From Apium graveolens (Eukaryota > Streptophyta > Magnoliopsida > Apiales > Apiaceae), in the NCBI RefSeq assembly GCF_009905375.1, contig NC_133652.1, positions 121,355,797 to 121,419,796 on the forward strand: a stretch of 64,000 nt of DNA, in the 5' to 3' direction. Below the pieces are notes generated by a model. The model was not told the DNA's origin and made no database searches. It saw nothing but the letters and a program-made list of their open reading frames with translations. How positions within the stretch are numbered: position 1 is the first letter of the stretch; each line of letters begins with the position of its first letter. The position numbers and the translations under genes were made by a program. Positions 35,619-46,853 of this stretch are shown here, in pieces.

Positions 35619-36518
35619 TTTCATGCCTTGTATTTAATCATGACATTGCAGGGTAGAAGGAATTGATTGTACGGTAACTATTCACTGAATAGGTTCTTGG
35701 TATTCTAAGCAGTGAATTCGTATTATCCGGATAGTCGCGATATACTGAGAAGTATCCCTCACGATGTAGAATAAATATGATTAATTTATTCATTAATCAT
35801 ATTTAATGAATTAGAGAATTTATATAAATAATGATAAAATAGTTTTATTATTATTTATTTCTACTACCGGCTTAATATTAAACATACAGGGTCACACCAT
35901 AAAAGAGAATGATTTAATGTTGGAGGAATTAATTAATAATGGCTGGAAATTATTTATTTGTGAAATAAATAATTAATTAGCAAATTTAATAATTGATTAA
36001 ATGAGATTTAATTAATTATAAATTAATTAAATAAAAGTTCTTAATATTATTAATTAAGAATTTAACTTTGGAAATTAAATCAAGTGAGAGAATTATTTTC
36101 TAAAGTGTTTAGAAAAAGGATTAATGATTAAAAGGTGTTTTAATTATTAGTTAATTGGTTAATGAGAATAATCAATTAAAGGGTTAATAACAATAATAAT
36201 ATTTTATGGGAAAATTTTCAGCTGAAATTTTTGCCTATAAATATACTATTATAAACCCTATTTGCCTAAACCAAAAAAAAGAAAACCCTAATTCTCTCAA
36301 CCCCTTCCTCCTTCATTACTTCGATCTCTTGGTGGATACCGGTGGAGTGCTTCACACTTCAGGAGCAGCTGCTAGGGATCTCCGCTTATCATTCTTGGAT
36401 CGCTTTTAAAAGTTAGTAATTGATCCTATATGTTTTATCCATGATTTGTATGCGATTAATATGGATTTTATATCAAGAAAATGTTATACCATGCTTCTGT
36501 GATGTATAAAATCCTACA
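35619..36518 (+). repeat. Angela-type LTR2, right part
   Basis: Continues LTR2 after E2 from the ATGCCTTGTATTTAATC block through the TATA box at 36236-36243 to AAATCCTACA, directly followed by a PBS. Matches LTR1 12236-13152. Confidence 0.95.
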
Positions 36519-36831
36519 ATGGTATCAGAGCTTAGGTTGTATGCATATAGATCTGTGATAAAAATTTCAGAATTTTTTGATCTTGTATGAATTTATTATG
36601 ATTTTTGCAAGTTATATCATGGATTAATTATGATTAATTAGAAATTGTTTCTCAAAATTGTTTTGACTGTAGATATGGGTTCTACAAGTGTTGTAGATCG
36701 TCTGGGTATTTTTTTCATAATTTTCTGATGTGTGGATTAATTATTATGAATTTTTAAAGTTGTTTTAATTAAAATTCGTAATAAAATATGTATATATGTG
36801 TAATCTTTTATGTATATATATATATATATAT
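36519..36831 (+). other. second Angela PBS and leader, left part
   Basis: TGGTATCAGAGC at 36520-36531, then a copy of the leader start at 13153-13458. It stops in a (TA)n run at 36811-36831 where E1 is inserted. Confidence 0.9.
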
Positions 36832-39800
36832 TGTAATAACCCCAATTTTTGGGAATTTTTGAAACCCTTATGAATAGTGTTTTTGCTGAATGAGAAAACT
36901 TTTCATGCCACGCTATGTAGGGGTTCTGTTATTGATCTTATGGGATATTATTAGTACTCTATGTGGTATATAAGTGTATGTAAAGATCGTCAGAATCCAA
37001 TTCCGAACACTTTGATTTTTCCCGGAAATCCACAATATACGGAGAGAATTGAGTATAAGGTAACAGGATAAAAAGGATTTAAATTAAAGGATTATAAGAG
37101 AGGATCATAAAAGGAATACAATGTATTGAGAAAGGTTAAGGGAACCTAAGTAATAAGATCCCGGGTATGATCCTTCAAACGATAAACGAGAACGAAAGTT
37201 AAGCGAACCGTATAACAGATCAGCGGTCATTAGGCAAACGATTAGGAAGTTAATCAAAGGGATTAATGGGAATGATGTCATCCAACCAATAGAAAGAAGA
37301 CAAGGAAGGAAGGATGACATCATGAGGATGAGGTAAGCATGACATGGGAAGGAAGGAGGTGTGGTTGAATAAGGACCACACAAATTCAAGGGCAAGGTAG
37401 TAATTTGCTAAATCAAATACAAAAATCAATCAACCAAGCAAATCATTTCATTTTCATCAAACAAAACACAAAATCCTCCATTCTTCATGAAGCTCTCGGG
37501 TGGTTTTCTTAAATTTTGAAAGTCCAAGCTCCTCCACTTATTATTTAGCAAGGTAATTATCCTAGCTTCTCCTAGTTAAGTTACATACTTCCTATAAGTT
37601 TAAGCTTCTAATTCCAAGCCAATCTTTTTCTATAAATCAAGGAAGAAGATGGTGAATAGTAACCTTCAAGAAATAACTTTAGTTTTCTTGGATTTTTATG
37701 AAAGATTAAGGTTATACAAGCAAGGATCAAGGTTCTTTTAGGCATTCAAAGCTCTTGGGTTGTGTTAGGAAGCTTCAAGGAGGTATAAACAACTTTCACC
37801 TTTAACTTATAGTTTGAACTTTGAGTTTTGATGAGTTTATGGATGGATTAATGTCTATATAGAAATATCCATGTATGTATAGCAAGATCCATGTATGTTA
37901 GATAGTTGGGTTGGATTTGTGGTGATTTTGGATATGAATCTTGGTTAATGGTTAATGAATCTTAAGTTATGGATTAGTAGATCATGTTTGTGGTTGAATA
38001 AGTTGGAAAACCTTGAGATTATGGACTGACTTTGCCTTGATATAAGTTGTGTTTGATGTATTGATGATGGTTGGGTGGTTTATAGTGAATTGGTAAAGAA
38101 TTGGAGTGGTATAAATATTGGTAATCGCGTAAACATAGCCGTCGTAATGTCCGATTTTCTTTGGACTGTTTTTGTGCATAGCATTAGGACCCGAGAACCC
38201 CCTGCTAGATTGTGACCACTGCCATGTTTAGATAGCTCATGTTACGAGCTTCGTTTTGATATGTAGTTCGTTCGATTCCGATTTACGGTTTAGGAGAAAC
38301 GACCGTTTCAAGTAACGGCGTTTCGCGAACGAAACTTTTTCCCTCGCCTTACTTTGAAATGTAGGTTAAAGACCAAAAAGGGTTAATTAATGCATGAAAC
38401 ATTTATGGTAAGTGTTTTAGGCAGTTGGTAAGTCACTCGCGAAGGAATCGCTTTAAAACTCGTAAAGGTTAAATTATTAAAAATGGTGGAGCCGAGGGTA
38501 CCCGAGTGACTTAAGCGAATCAGTGAGCGCAAAACAAGCGTTAGAGTCTAAGTTAGTTAAAGTATAGATTCACAAGTGACTTTGGTTTAATTCCAACTTA
38601 CTTGTTGTTTATAGGTTACCAGACTCGTCCCGAGCCATTCGTAACCCCCAGTCGCTCAGGCAAGTATTCTATCCGATACACTGTTGTTGTGATGTAAATG
38701 TATGTTTATGCATTATCTTGTGATATTGCATGATTGTTATTTAGCAAATGTTGCGATATATTGTAGCATGTGATATGGTATATATGCATGCCTGTTTTAT
38801 ATTCTTGAGATATATATCTGTTGGTTTATTTGATAATACCTATGCTAGAGGATAGTTGTATCTTGCATATACCCTTAGTATAGGGACTCAAAGGTGAAAA
38901 TGTTTTCAAAAACCGGGAGTCGAGGATCCCGAGTAGATTTTATATATATGGATATGGATATTTATTTATATATATATTTATATATATATATGGTTATAGT
39001 TTTCCAAACTATTAATCGAATAAGATTTATTCGATAACTTTAAACTTTATTTTATTATTGAATATTATTTCGAATATTATTCGAGGACTTATGACTCCTT
39101 TTATATTATTTATTGAATATTATTTGAATATTCATTCGAGGGCTTATGACTCTTTTATATTATTTATTGAATATTATTTGAATATTCATTTGAGGATGTA
39201 TGACTCCTTTATTTTATTTAATGAATATTATTTATAATATTCATTCGAGGTATTATGACTCAGCTTATTTTATTTATTGAATATTATTTGAATATTCATT
39301 TGAGGATCTATGACTCCGATTATTTGCTGAGATATATTCTTTATTTTATTAAAGAATAAGGTGTTAATAATCAAACTTATTTTCGATTATTCAACTAAAG
39401 ATAATACTTTCATATAAGTATATCTTTGGTTATTTAATGTTTATTTCAAGTATAAGTTTTAATACTTCTACTTCTATTATTTTTATAAAGATTATTCTTT
39501 ATGGGAATATTATTTAATTAATAATATTCAGTCATTTTCTAAATATTCTGGGGACTGATTTACTTCATTAAATCAGCTTTACTCCAAACACTCTTTAAAG
39601 TGTTTTTGAGTCTTCAAAATGATTTTTAAAAGTCAGAGTGGATCCCAAAACTTTTTTTTTATATTTAAGATCTTCCTTTTAAGGGGATTTAAATACTCGC
39701 TCAAAACCTGGGGAATCCGGCTCTGTGGTGTATTTTATATTCGCAACGAGGTTGCAGTTTTGGTAAATGAATTGATTACTTGCCCAACGTTCGGGAAGTA

Positions 39801-41092
39801 AGCCCATCTAATTGAGTCGGCATAAGCGACAGGCCGGGGTACGGTCTATTATTGTGTAAGTGGCTGGGTGGCAGTCCATCAACGCGTGAGGGGCCGGGTA
39901 ACGGTCTAGCGCGAGGTCCTAATGCGGCCAGGGTGATGACCGGTGAGGAATTCATCCATCTACAGTAGAAAAGGTTACTTATTGGTATCTTTGCCTGATC
40001 AGCAAGATATCGGGTTTATGCCAAAATTCTTTTCCTTTCCCAAAATTCATTGGATGTTTCAAACTCTATTCATACTTTACATAACAGAGGTTTCAGGAAA
40101 TGTTTAAAGGGGTATATATGTGTGGATATATATATATCGGGACTAAAGAAAGTATCTCATAACTTTTTCATTCAATAATATTTCAAAGATTGAATCTATT
40201 CAAGTCTTATCTTGTGGTCTCATCAGTGGGATGAACTTTTGAAATTGATTGTAACTTGAACGGTGGTAGTTCAAGTAGTATTTGGGAATGATATAAGTGT
40301 AGTGAAGTATTTGGTAACTTCATCTTTTAAACTTATATCTAACTAATAATTGTCTTATGTATGACAAAGATTTTCAGAAAAACATTGAGACAAGGTTAGA
40401 TATATGAGATCACCTTGCAACGATATTTTTTTATATACAGTTATACACTGGGATTTTGTGTATATTATGCATGGAAGAGGACTTCCAATATTTTGAAAAG
40501 TATATATGTATATATATATACTGAATATTTTGCGACTTCATCGCATTAAGTTATCAACTTGGTTCATTTCTTTTGACCAAGACTTTCATGAGTATTATGA
40601 GTAGACTCATATATTGTTAATCATTATACATATTATTTTGGTGGGCTTGCTGCTCACCCTTGCTTTCTTCTTTCATCACACAACATCAGATAGATAAGAT
40701 GAACAGGACCAAGCTCCCAATTCGCGAGCGGATAGGAAGCGTTCCGCAGCTTCCTATAGGCATTGAAGTCACTGTAGCTGAGGTAGGGAACTACCAATAG
40801 ACTAGGCTTCAACTTTTGATGTACCAGATTTACGTATACTTATGAATTGTAATAATGGCAAAGAAATGTAAATTTATTCAGAACCCTTTTAAGGTGTATT
40901 GACTTATAATTGTGGAATAAAACGACTTGTGATTATTTGTGGATGTTCATCTCTGAGACTATAACGTGTGGTGTGTGTTTATTGTGGGGTCACAGTACAG
41001 AGTAGTTGATTGTGTATTAAGATTGGGTGTTATTAAGGGAAATGGATCTCGTGACAACCCGGATCCCCGACCCCGGATCTGGGGGTGTTACA
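36832..41092 (+). repeat. 5' LTR of E1 (4.26 kb)
   Basis: Starts TGTAATAACCCC and ends GGGTGTTACA. Same family as the E2 LTRs. Contains five 55-bp repeats at about 39050-39325, AT microsatellite at about 38940-38995, and GGCCGGG/ACGGTC words at 39833-39910. No gene seen. Confidence 0.95.
39050..39325 (+). repeat. 55-bp tandem repeats in E1/E2 LTR
   Basis: About five units, each with GAATATTATTTGAATATTCA followed by a GAGGnnnTATGACTC word. The core GAATATT...AATATTC is self-complementary. Copies also at about 49073-49348, 23295-23580 and 33215-33485. Confidence 0.85.
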
Positions 41093-41096
41093 GAAA

Positions 41097-41108
41097 TGGT
41101 ATCAGAGC
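41097..41108 (+). other. primer-binding site of E1
   Basis: TGGTATCAGAGC, four bases after the LTR. Confidence 0.9.
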
Positions 41109-41363
41109 TAAGCGTTATAAACCTCAGAGATGATGGGACGTTAAGATAATAAGTTCACTAAGATAATAAGAACTCTTGCCAAGTTCATAGTCGGGCTACC
41201 TAACGTAGCACTGACAGTTAAAACCCTTATGGGAACCCTTATAGGTATCGTGATAGTAACATAGTTTGTTCTCGTATAGGGCAGCGGGGCACCAAACCTT
41301 GAGGTTCAGGAGCATCAGCATGAGGATGTTTTATTACAAGTTGGAGATCAAATTGTGAATCCG

Positions 41364-42128
41364 ATGGAGTACCCTAATGAGGGACCGGATGAGGTTCAGA
41401 TAGAGAATGCTGCGGTTGAGGATGTTATTCCGGAAAGGATTGTGGCTGAGGAGGATCTCATGGAGGATCCTGATGAGAATGAAGAGAGGACCGTTGAGGA
41501 ACAGATGACCGTAGTCAGGGCGACTACCAGAGCTAGAATGGCCGCGAGGGTGGCCCTAGAGAATGAAGAGTTACCAAGGGCACAAAGGTTAATGAGGGCA
41601 GAAGGAGTGGGGCCTTCCACGACCCCAATTATACCAGTATCAGACCCTCTTCCAGAGGCTCCTGTAGACATCCATGAGGTTCCACCAGTTCCTGTTCCCT
41701 CCCCTGTACAGAGCCCAGCACATACTGAGGAAATGCCACCTTTATCCCCTGCACCATTGTCACCTGATACCGTGCTTGGTTATCCATTTGGATCTCCTGG
41801 GTCTGCACCACCTGTCCCCCATGGACTGCTAGATGCTACCACTCAGGCTTCTCTTGTCGCTGATTATCATATGACTTTGGGTGGCCTGTCAGAGGCCAGG
41901 AATGTTAGGAGTGATCTGTTGGATCGACTTACTGCACCAAGGATTGAGGGTGGGATACTTCCGGCAGGATTAGCGTATAGCATGGAAAGGATTGAGGCTA
42001 CCACCCGTGTTACAGCTAGAGGCCATCTTGAGGGTCAGGTTGATCCAGCTCTACTTGCGACTATCTTAGACCTCATCACCTCTGTGATGGAGCAGGTTAG
42101 GGATGTTGTGCGTGCTTGCACCTCTTAA
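41364..42128 (+). CDS. intact uncharacterised leader ORF of E1
   Basis: An open frame of about 254 codons from the ATG at 41364; the frame is open back to a stop at 41277-41279, so an earlier non-ATG start is possible. The N-terminal third is very acidic (EEDLMEDPDENEERTVEEQM). A basic patch follows (RATTRARMAARVALE). The middle is proline-rich (EVPPVPVPSPVQSPAH, LSPAPLSPDTV). The C-terminal third looks helical (SEARNVRSDLLDRLTAPRIE, YSMERIEATTRV, LLATILDLITSVMEQVRDVV). No gag, protease or other known domain, and no signal peptide or membrane segment seen. It is the only long undamaged frame in E1. G1 has a similar ORF at 5805-6321 and E2 a fragment at 30895-31125. Function unknown; a particle or nucleic-acid role is a guess. 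Confidence 0.6.
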   Translation: MEYPNEGPDEVQIENAAVEDVIPERIVAEEDLMEDPDENEERTVEEQMTVVRATTRARMAARVALENEELPRAQRLMRAEGVGPSTTPIIPVSDPLPEAPVDIHEVPPVPVPSPVQSPAHTEEMPPLSPAPLSPDTVLGYPFGSPGSAPPVPHGLLDATTQASLVADYHMTLGGLSEARNVRSDLLDRLTAPRIEGGILPAGLAYSMERIEATTRVTARGHLEGQVDPALLATILDLITSVMEQVRDVVRACTS

Positions 42129-42760
42129 TCCATGGTAGTGTGCAGAGCCAGAGCAATCAAACAAGGGTCTCATGTAGCACCGCTTTTGGAGGATTAGCCT
42201 AAGTTATGAATGATTAGTTTTAATGACGAGATGACTATCTATGGTAGTACTTTTGGGATAGGAGCGATAAGTTCATATGATGTAATCCTCTTTAGTATGT
42301 TCAGTTGTTGTACCCTCGAACAAATGGTTATGTATATATTCGTTAATTTCAGTTCAGGTCAGTTTAATTGTGATAAATCACATTGTTAATTGCTCTATTA
42401 ACACTTAAGAGAGTGTCATGAAGTTTATCGAACTTAAGAATTCATAATTTACAATCGTGCAAGGACTAAACGAGGGGAAGACTTAAGCAAAGTAAGTAAG
42501 ACAAATATCCGGAGATTCTCAAAATTTTCCAAGTAATATGCCCCCACAAGGAATAAGATTAAGGGCAAACCCTGAACGTGATAGTCAGGGAGGTCGCCAT
42601 CAAGATAGAAGGAACCCATGACATAATGGAGTGGAAAATGAGGATTTTAAATTAAAAGATGACCCCAATTATGGGGAGTAGGATGAAACATTTCATACTA
42701 AGGAAACAAAAAGTCGAGTAAGGAAAGGAGACCCGAGATGGTACCCCTATACGGCAATTC
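42129..42760 (+). other. spacer between leader ORF and gag in E1
   Basis: Non-coding stretch of about 630 bases. The block near 42558-42625 (AAGGGCAAACCCTGAACGTG) is the point where, in E2, the displaced RNase H fragment joins. No gene seen. Confidence 0.5.
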
Positions 42761-43270
42761 ATGGACCTGTCTAGACAGAACTTAGACTATTATCCCCAAC
42801 CACCACCCCGAGGAGACAGTGCGGTGGGAAATTCTTTCATGACCTTTAAGTCGCTAAGCTCTCAGAGTTCCAAGGAACAAGCTGACCCAGTCGAGGCAAG
42901 AGCCTGGCTAAAGGAAATAGATGAATCATTTGAGATTCTAAATGATTGACGAACCACAAAAGACTGTTTTATCACTTACCCTCCTAAGAGAGAGACCACC
43001 CGCCGGTAAAAGGCCAAGGAAGGCACAGAGCAAGAGATTATAATAAACTGATTTAAGTTCAGTCAATTGTTTTCGGGAAAGTAATTCCCAAAGATAAGGA
43101 GATAGTGTAAAAGCTTTAGAGCCAGAACAAAGGCAGACGAGTATGATAAATTATGAATCTAAGTTGTAAAAGTTATCAAGATTCGTTCTGAGGACACGAA
43201 TCCAGAATGACGGGATGTTTGAAATCAATGCTTATGTTGTGTTGGTTCATGAAATAATGATAAGAGAAAG
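42761..43270 (+). pseudogene. gag remnant of E1
   Basis: Opens with 62 codons (LSRQNLDYYPQPPP, NSFMTFKSLSSQSSKEQADP, VEARAWLKEIDESFEI), equivalent to the FKGxxxPxEAxxWLKEIEKS block of G1 gag, then is broken. Across several frames the later blocks remain: KTVLSL...LRER, a WERFKELFLEKYF-like stretch near 43040-43090, NYESKL.KLSRFV near 43150-43190 and FEINAYVVLVHEIMI near 43215-43260 (G1: FELDTYAGVVQKAMI). Stops and frameshifts are dense, so no gag protein can be made. Confidence 0.7.
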
Positions 43271-45225
43271 GAAAATAAAAAGAAATTGAAGTGGAAAGGA
43301 ATATAACGGCAATAGAGTTTGAGGTATGATAAGGGAGTTGGGTATGAGGAAACCCTAACGACTCGTAGCAATAGAAATAGAAAAGTATGCATTCGTCAGG
43401 ATGAGGGTGATTCAACATAAGTTAAAATTGATGGTTGAGGGCATAAGAGATACATATAGTTTATCCCCTGTAAGTTGGGAGGATTCGAGGAAACCTTGAG
43501 ATAATTCGAAGGATAAATAATGAGACGCGGATAGACTAAGGGGATAAGGAAGTAAGAAATTAGGAAAAATTGGATGAGGGAAGTGACCTTCAAGAAGGAA
43601 ATGTAAGACCGGTGGCTTGATACCCAGAAAGGGAGACGCCAGGTATGAAAGATATCCCAACATTGAGATGACTGTTGAGATAAACAACAAAAGTAAATAA
43701 GGAATTATTAAGAAGAAGTTCACGTTGAACACGACCAATATCTTCCAGAACATCCTTGTTATCGTTACCAAATTAGGCAAGACAAGCGGATGACCATTGT
43801 TATCTTTTGGAGGCCATATGGATTGACCTCAATTTGAATAAGGATGCTATTATGAAGTGAGGTATAGACTATCGAGATGGGGAATGTTGAATAAGATAAT
43901 CTATCAAGGATATATGACTTGATTTATCCATGGAAGGATGCAGGTACCTTTTAAAGGTGGAATTAAGGATAGAACATCGGTAACTTAAAATGAATCCTAA
44001 GGGGAATGCATAAAGGTTGGCATTTCACCCTTAGTAGGGATAGTATGAGTTTGACAGTATGAATTGGGAAGGATTAAGGTATTAACAACCTTTAAGGATC
44101 AATGGAGAAATTTTTTTCAGAAGTATATAGACAATGGTTCTACTATTAGTAAATGGTATTGTGATATGCCCTGTATCTAGGGAATACAGGAGGAACGATT
44201 GAAGGATAACCTTAGAGGTTTTATAAGGAAAAAGGTAATATTCAAAATTCTCAAGAATAGAAATGTGGATAAAGGAAATATGACGTAATTATAATGATGC
44301 CAAGTGGGGCACGTGTTAAACCACGAGAAAGTATGGATCGAACCAGTAATGGTCGAAATTGTTCAGGGCAATTAGGACTTAAGAAAAAAAAAAAATGTTC
44401 TAAGTATGATTGAGAGTCAGTCTTGACAGTGATTAGCCTCTAAAGACTGAGGCAATAACTTATGGAAAAATGGTGATATTTTTTTCCCATCTGATTTTAA
44501 GGAAAACATCTTCACATAAGCTGTGATTGAAATGAGGTAGAAAATTTAGTTGAAGGTGGTTAAAAGACATTGATTATAAGGAACTATTACTATCAGGAAA
44601 GGCCAAAGAGGTGGCCGACACTTTAACGGTAAAAGGATAATTATAGGCGCTTGTGCCAAAGGAATACAGTGATGATGGTTAAAGCTATGAAGGTTGTATT
44701 ATGGTTTGGAAGATTGACATTCCTTCTGATGACTGTGCAATACCCAACTGTAATAGTAGTTCGGTAAAGGTTTAATTCGTGTAATCGCCAGGAGCGGGCA
44801 ATCTATCTTAGGAGGTACTATCTTGAGAATGAGCCTGGACCATGTTTCAAAAGGACTAAACGAACCTTTGAGTTAAGTCTTCTATCGAAGGCATATGATT
44901 AAGAATGGTATTAACCTGCTATCGTTACTTTGATTGAAACTCTTCTGCAATTTTATCTACTTCATGTCATGAAAGTACGCCAGAGTTTGGAGTGTTCTTC
45001 ATGAATTATGATTGGTGATTATGTTAACTCCTTAGAAGTATTTGATACGACATGTATGGACTCCGTATGGTTAGATATTAAGACTTCATGGAAAATGAAT
45101 GACTACAGTAGGTCAGTGGTGGACCATAGTAAGGCAGCAATGATTCTGCGAGTATCGAGCTGATTACAACCGTGAGAGTTGTATTGGAATAGGTGTCGAG
45201 ATTGAGTACCCCTAATCGGGTCGTG
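43271..45225 (+). other. E1 interior, degenerate or non-coding
   Basis: Almost 2 kb collinear with E2. I looked for RT (DYRELN, KIDLRSGYHQ, FIDDIL), RNase H and protease words in all frames and found none; the only hint is AKEVADTL near 44600, which resembles a gag-protease linker. The antisense frame 43412-43780 is matched in E2 but shows no sign of selection. Confidence 0.5.
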
Positions 45226-46800
45226 GTAGTGTATAAGTTATCATTGATAGACTAATTAAGTAGAGTGTCTACCTAGTGAATTATTATTCTTTCTTATCAA
45301 TAGGGAGTCGTATTATTATACGAGGAAGGTTGCGGTGCAAGCATAGAATTCTAGTAACGATGATGTCTAGAATGAGATCCCAGATTCGATTTTCGATGTC
45401 GAGGGAGTTTCAAAGGTAATTGTGTATAAGCTCGAGGAAGAGCATGGGTCCATAGAATGATGGACGGGATAGCGAAAATATTTAGGCACGTGAAATGCGA
45501 TGCTATAATACTTGATGCGGATATAAATACATATATGTTTTGTTCTTCTATGACAAACCTCTATAGTTCAGAGGTAGATTCCAAGCCAGATATTTTATGG
45601 CAATAAAATTTTTATGAATATACAATTCTCTTCAATTCGTTCTTTTCTCTTCTTTTCATTTCATGTAATCTGAGAAGGACAACCCTTCCAGAAGGGGAGG
45701 TATTGCCGAATGACTATCTATCTGTGTGATAGAAGCCTAGTAGGATACCATCTATTGTTTAATTGCTTGTCAAGTACTAAAGGCTGGCCACCTTCTGTAC
45801 TAACTATGCGATATAACAAGTGTTCATGATCATAGTGATCTCTCAACAAATTCCCTTACTTCTATTTGATTGATCAAATTTTGGAAAATAGAAACAACTG
45901 AAAAAGGAGTAATAAAGTGGTGGTAGTATGCGGAATGGGAACACATTCGTGATACTGAGGTCGACGTGGTTATTAAAAGGTTATAGAACGCTAGCGAGCA
46001 AAAGTATAACCCGTATAATATTAGAAACGGAAGGTAGTAGCGATTACGAACTGGAAAAGAATGGGTATTGAGAAGCAAGAGCTCTAATGATTGGAAGCTA
46101 TGATGAGAGTCTGTGTAATAGACTTGAAAGAATTTGGAATGATCACTTAATTCGGATTGAGTTATCTTACGACAATAGATCATATGTCATTATCGAGATG
46201 TCGCCTTATGAGATCCTTGAAGGAAGACAATGTCGATCTCCCTTATGTTAGGATGAAGTTGTAGAGCGCAAGATGCTCGGACCCGCAGTAGTCCAAAGGA
46301 CCAAGGATATGATAGATCTAATCAGAGGACGGCTGGTAGTAGCCCAAGATGGACATGATAAGTATGTTGATTTGACACGAAAGGATAAAGAGTATGAAAT
46401 AGGGGACCTAGTAATGTTATAGGTATCCCTTGGAAAGGATTGATGAGGTTCGGAAAGAAAGGAAAGCTAAGTCTACAATTTATTGGACCCTTGGATATAT
46501 TAAGACGTTTGGGAAGTTAGCATATAAGCTAGCCCTAACCCCGAATATGTAGCAAGTTCATAACATGTTCCACGTATCAATGTTAAGGAAGTGTAATTCG
46601 GATGCCAGTCAAATAGGGGCATATGAGCGCATAGATATGCAACCCGACGTAACCTATATGGAGCAACCAGGAAGGGTTATAGAGTGAAAAAGAACAAGTG
46701 CTTAGGAGAAGGATTATTAAACTAGGCAGAGTTTGGTGGTAGGACCACAATGTGGGAAAATTTACTTAAGAGTTAGAAGGTGCAATGCTAGGAAGGTATC
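45226..46800 (+). pseudogene. integrase remnant of E1, split by ~600 bp
   Basis: Weak core homology at about 45230-45430: an LID.LIK match to VDRLTK, and MSRMRSQIRF with SREFQR matching SDRDPRFxSRFWxxFQ around the second Asp. A stretch without integrase similarity follows to about 46070. Homology then resumes with NDHLIRIELSYDNRSYVII, SPYEILEGRQCRSPLC, DEVVERKMLGP, RKDKEYEIGDLVML, the GKLSLQFIGPLDILRRLG block, MFHVSMLRKCNSD and a terminal segment ending just before the polypurine tract. Several stops and frameshifts. Not functional. Confidence 0.7.
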
Positions 46801-46840
46801 CCTATTCATTTTCTATCTGATTCCGGGACGGAATCCTTTT

Positions 46841-46853
46841 AAGGAGGGGAGAC
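46841..46853 (+). other. polypurine tract of E1
   Basis: AAGGAGGGGAGAC immediately before the 3' LTR start. Confidence 0.9.

Noticed and set aside
37105..37395. Antisense ORF of about 95 codons found in all four E1/E2 LTRs (also 25171-25455, 35001-35345, 47127-47417)
   Set aside because: The copies are alike because the LTRs are alike. No known motif, and it is antisense to the element.
43412..43780. Antisense ORF with membrane-like segments, matched at 28799-29185 in E2
   Set aside because: The first 60 codons are shared, but all five nucleotide differences I could count between the two copies change the amino acid. That is not purifying selection. It also runs antisense to gag relics, so it is probably chance.
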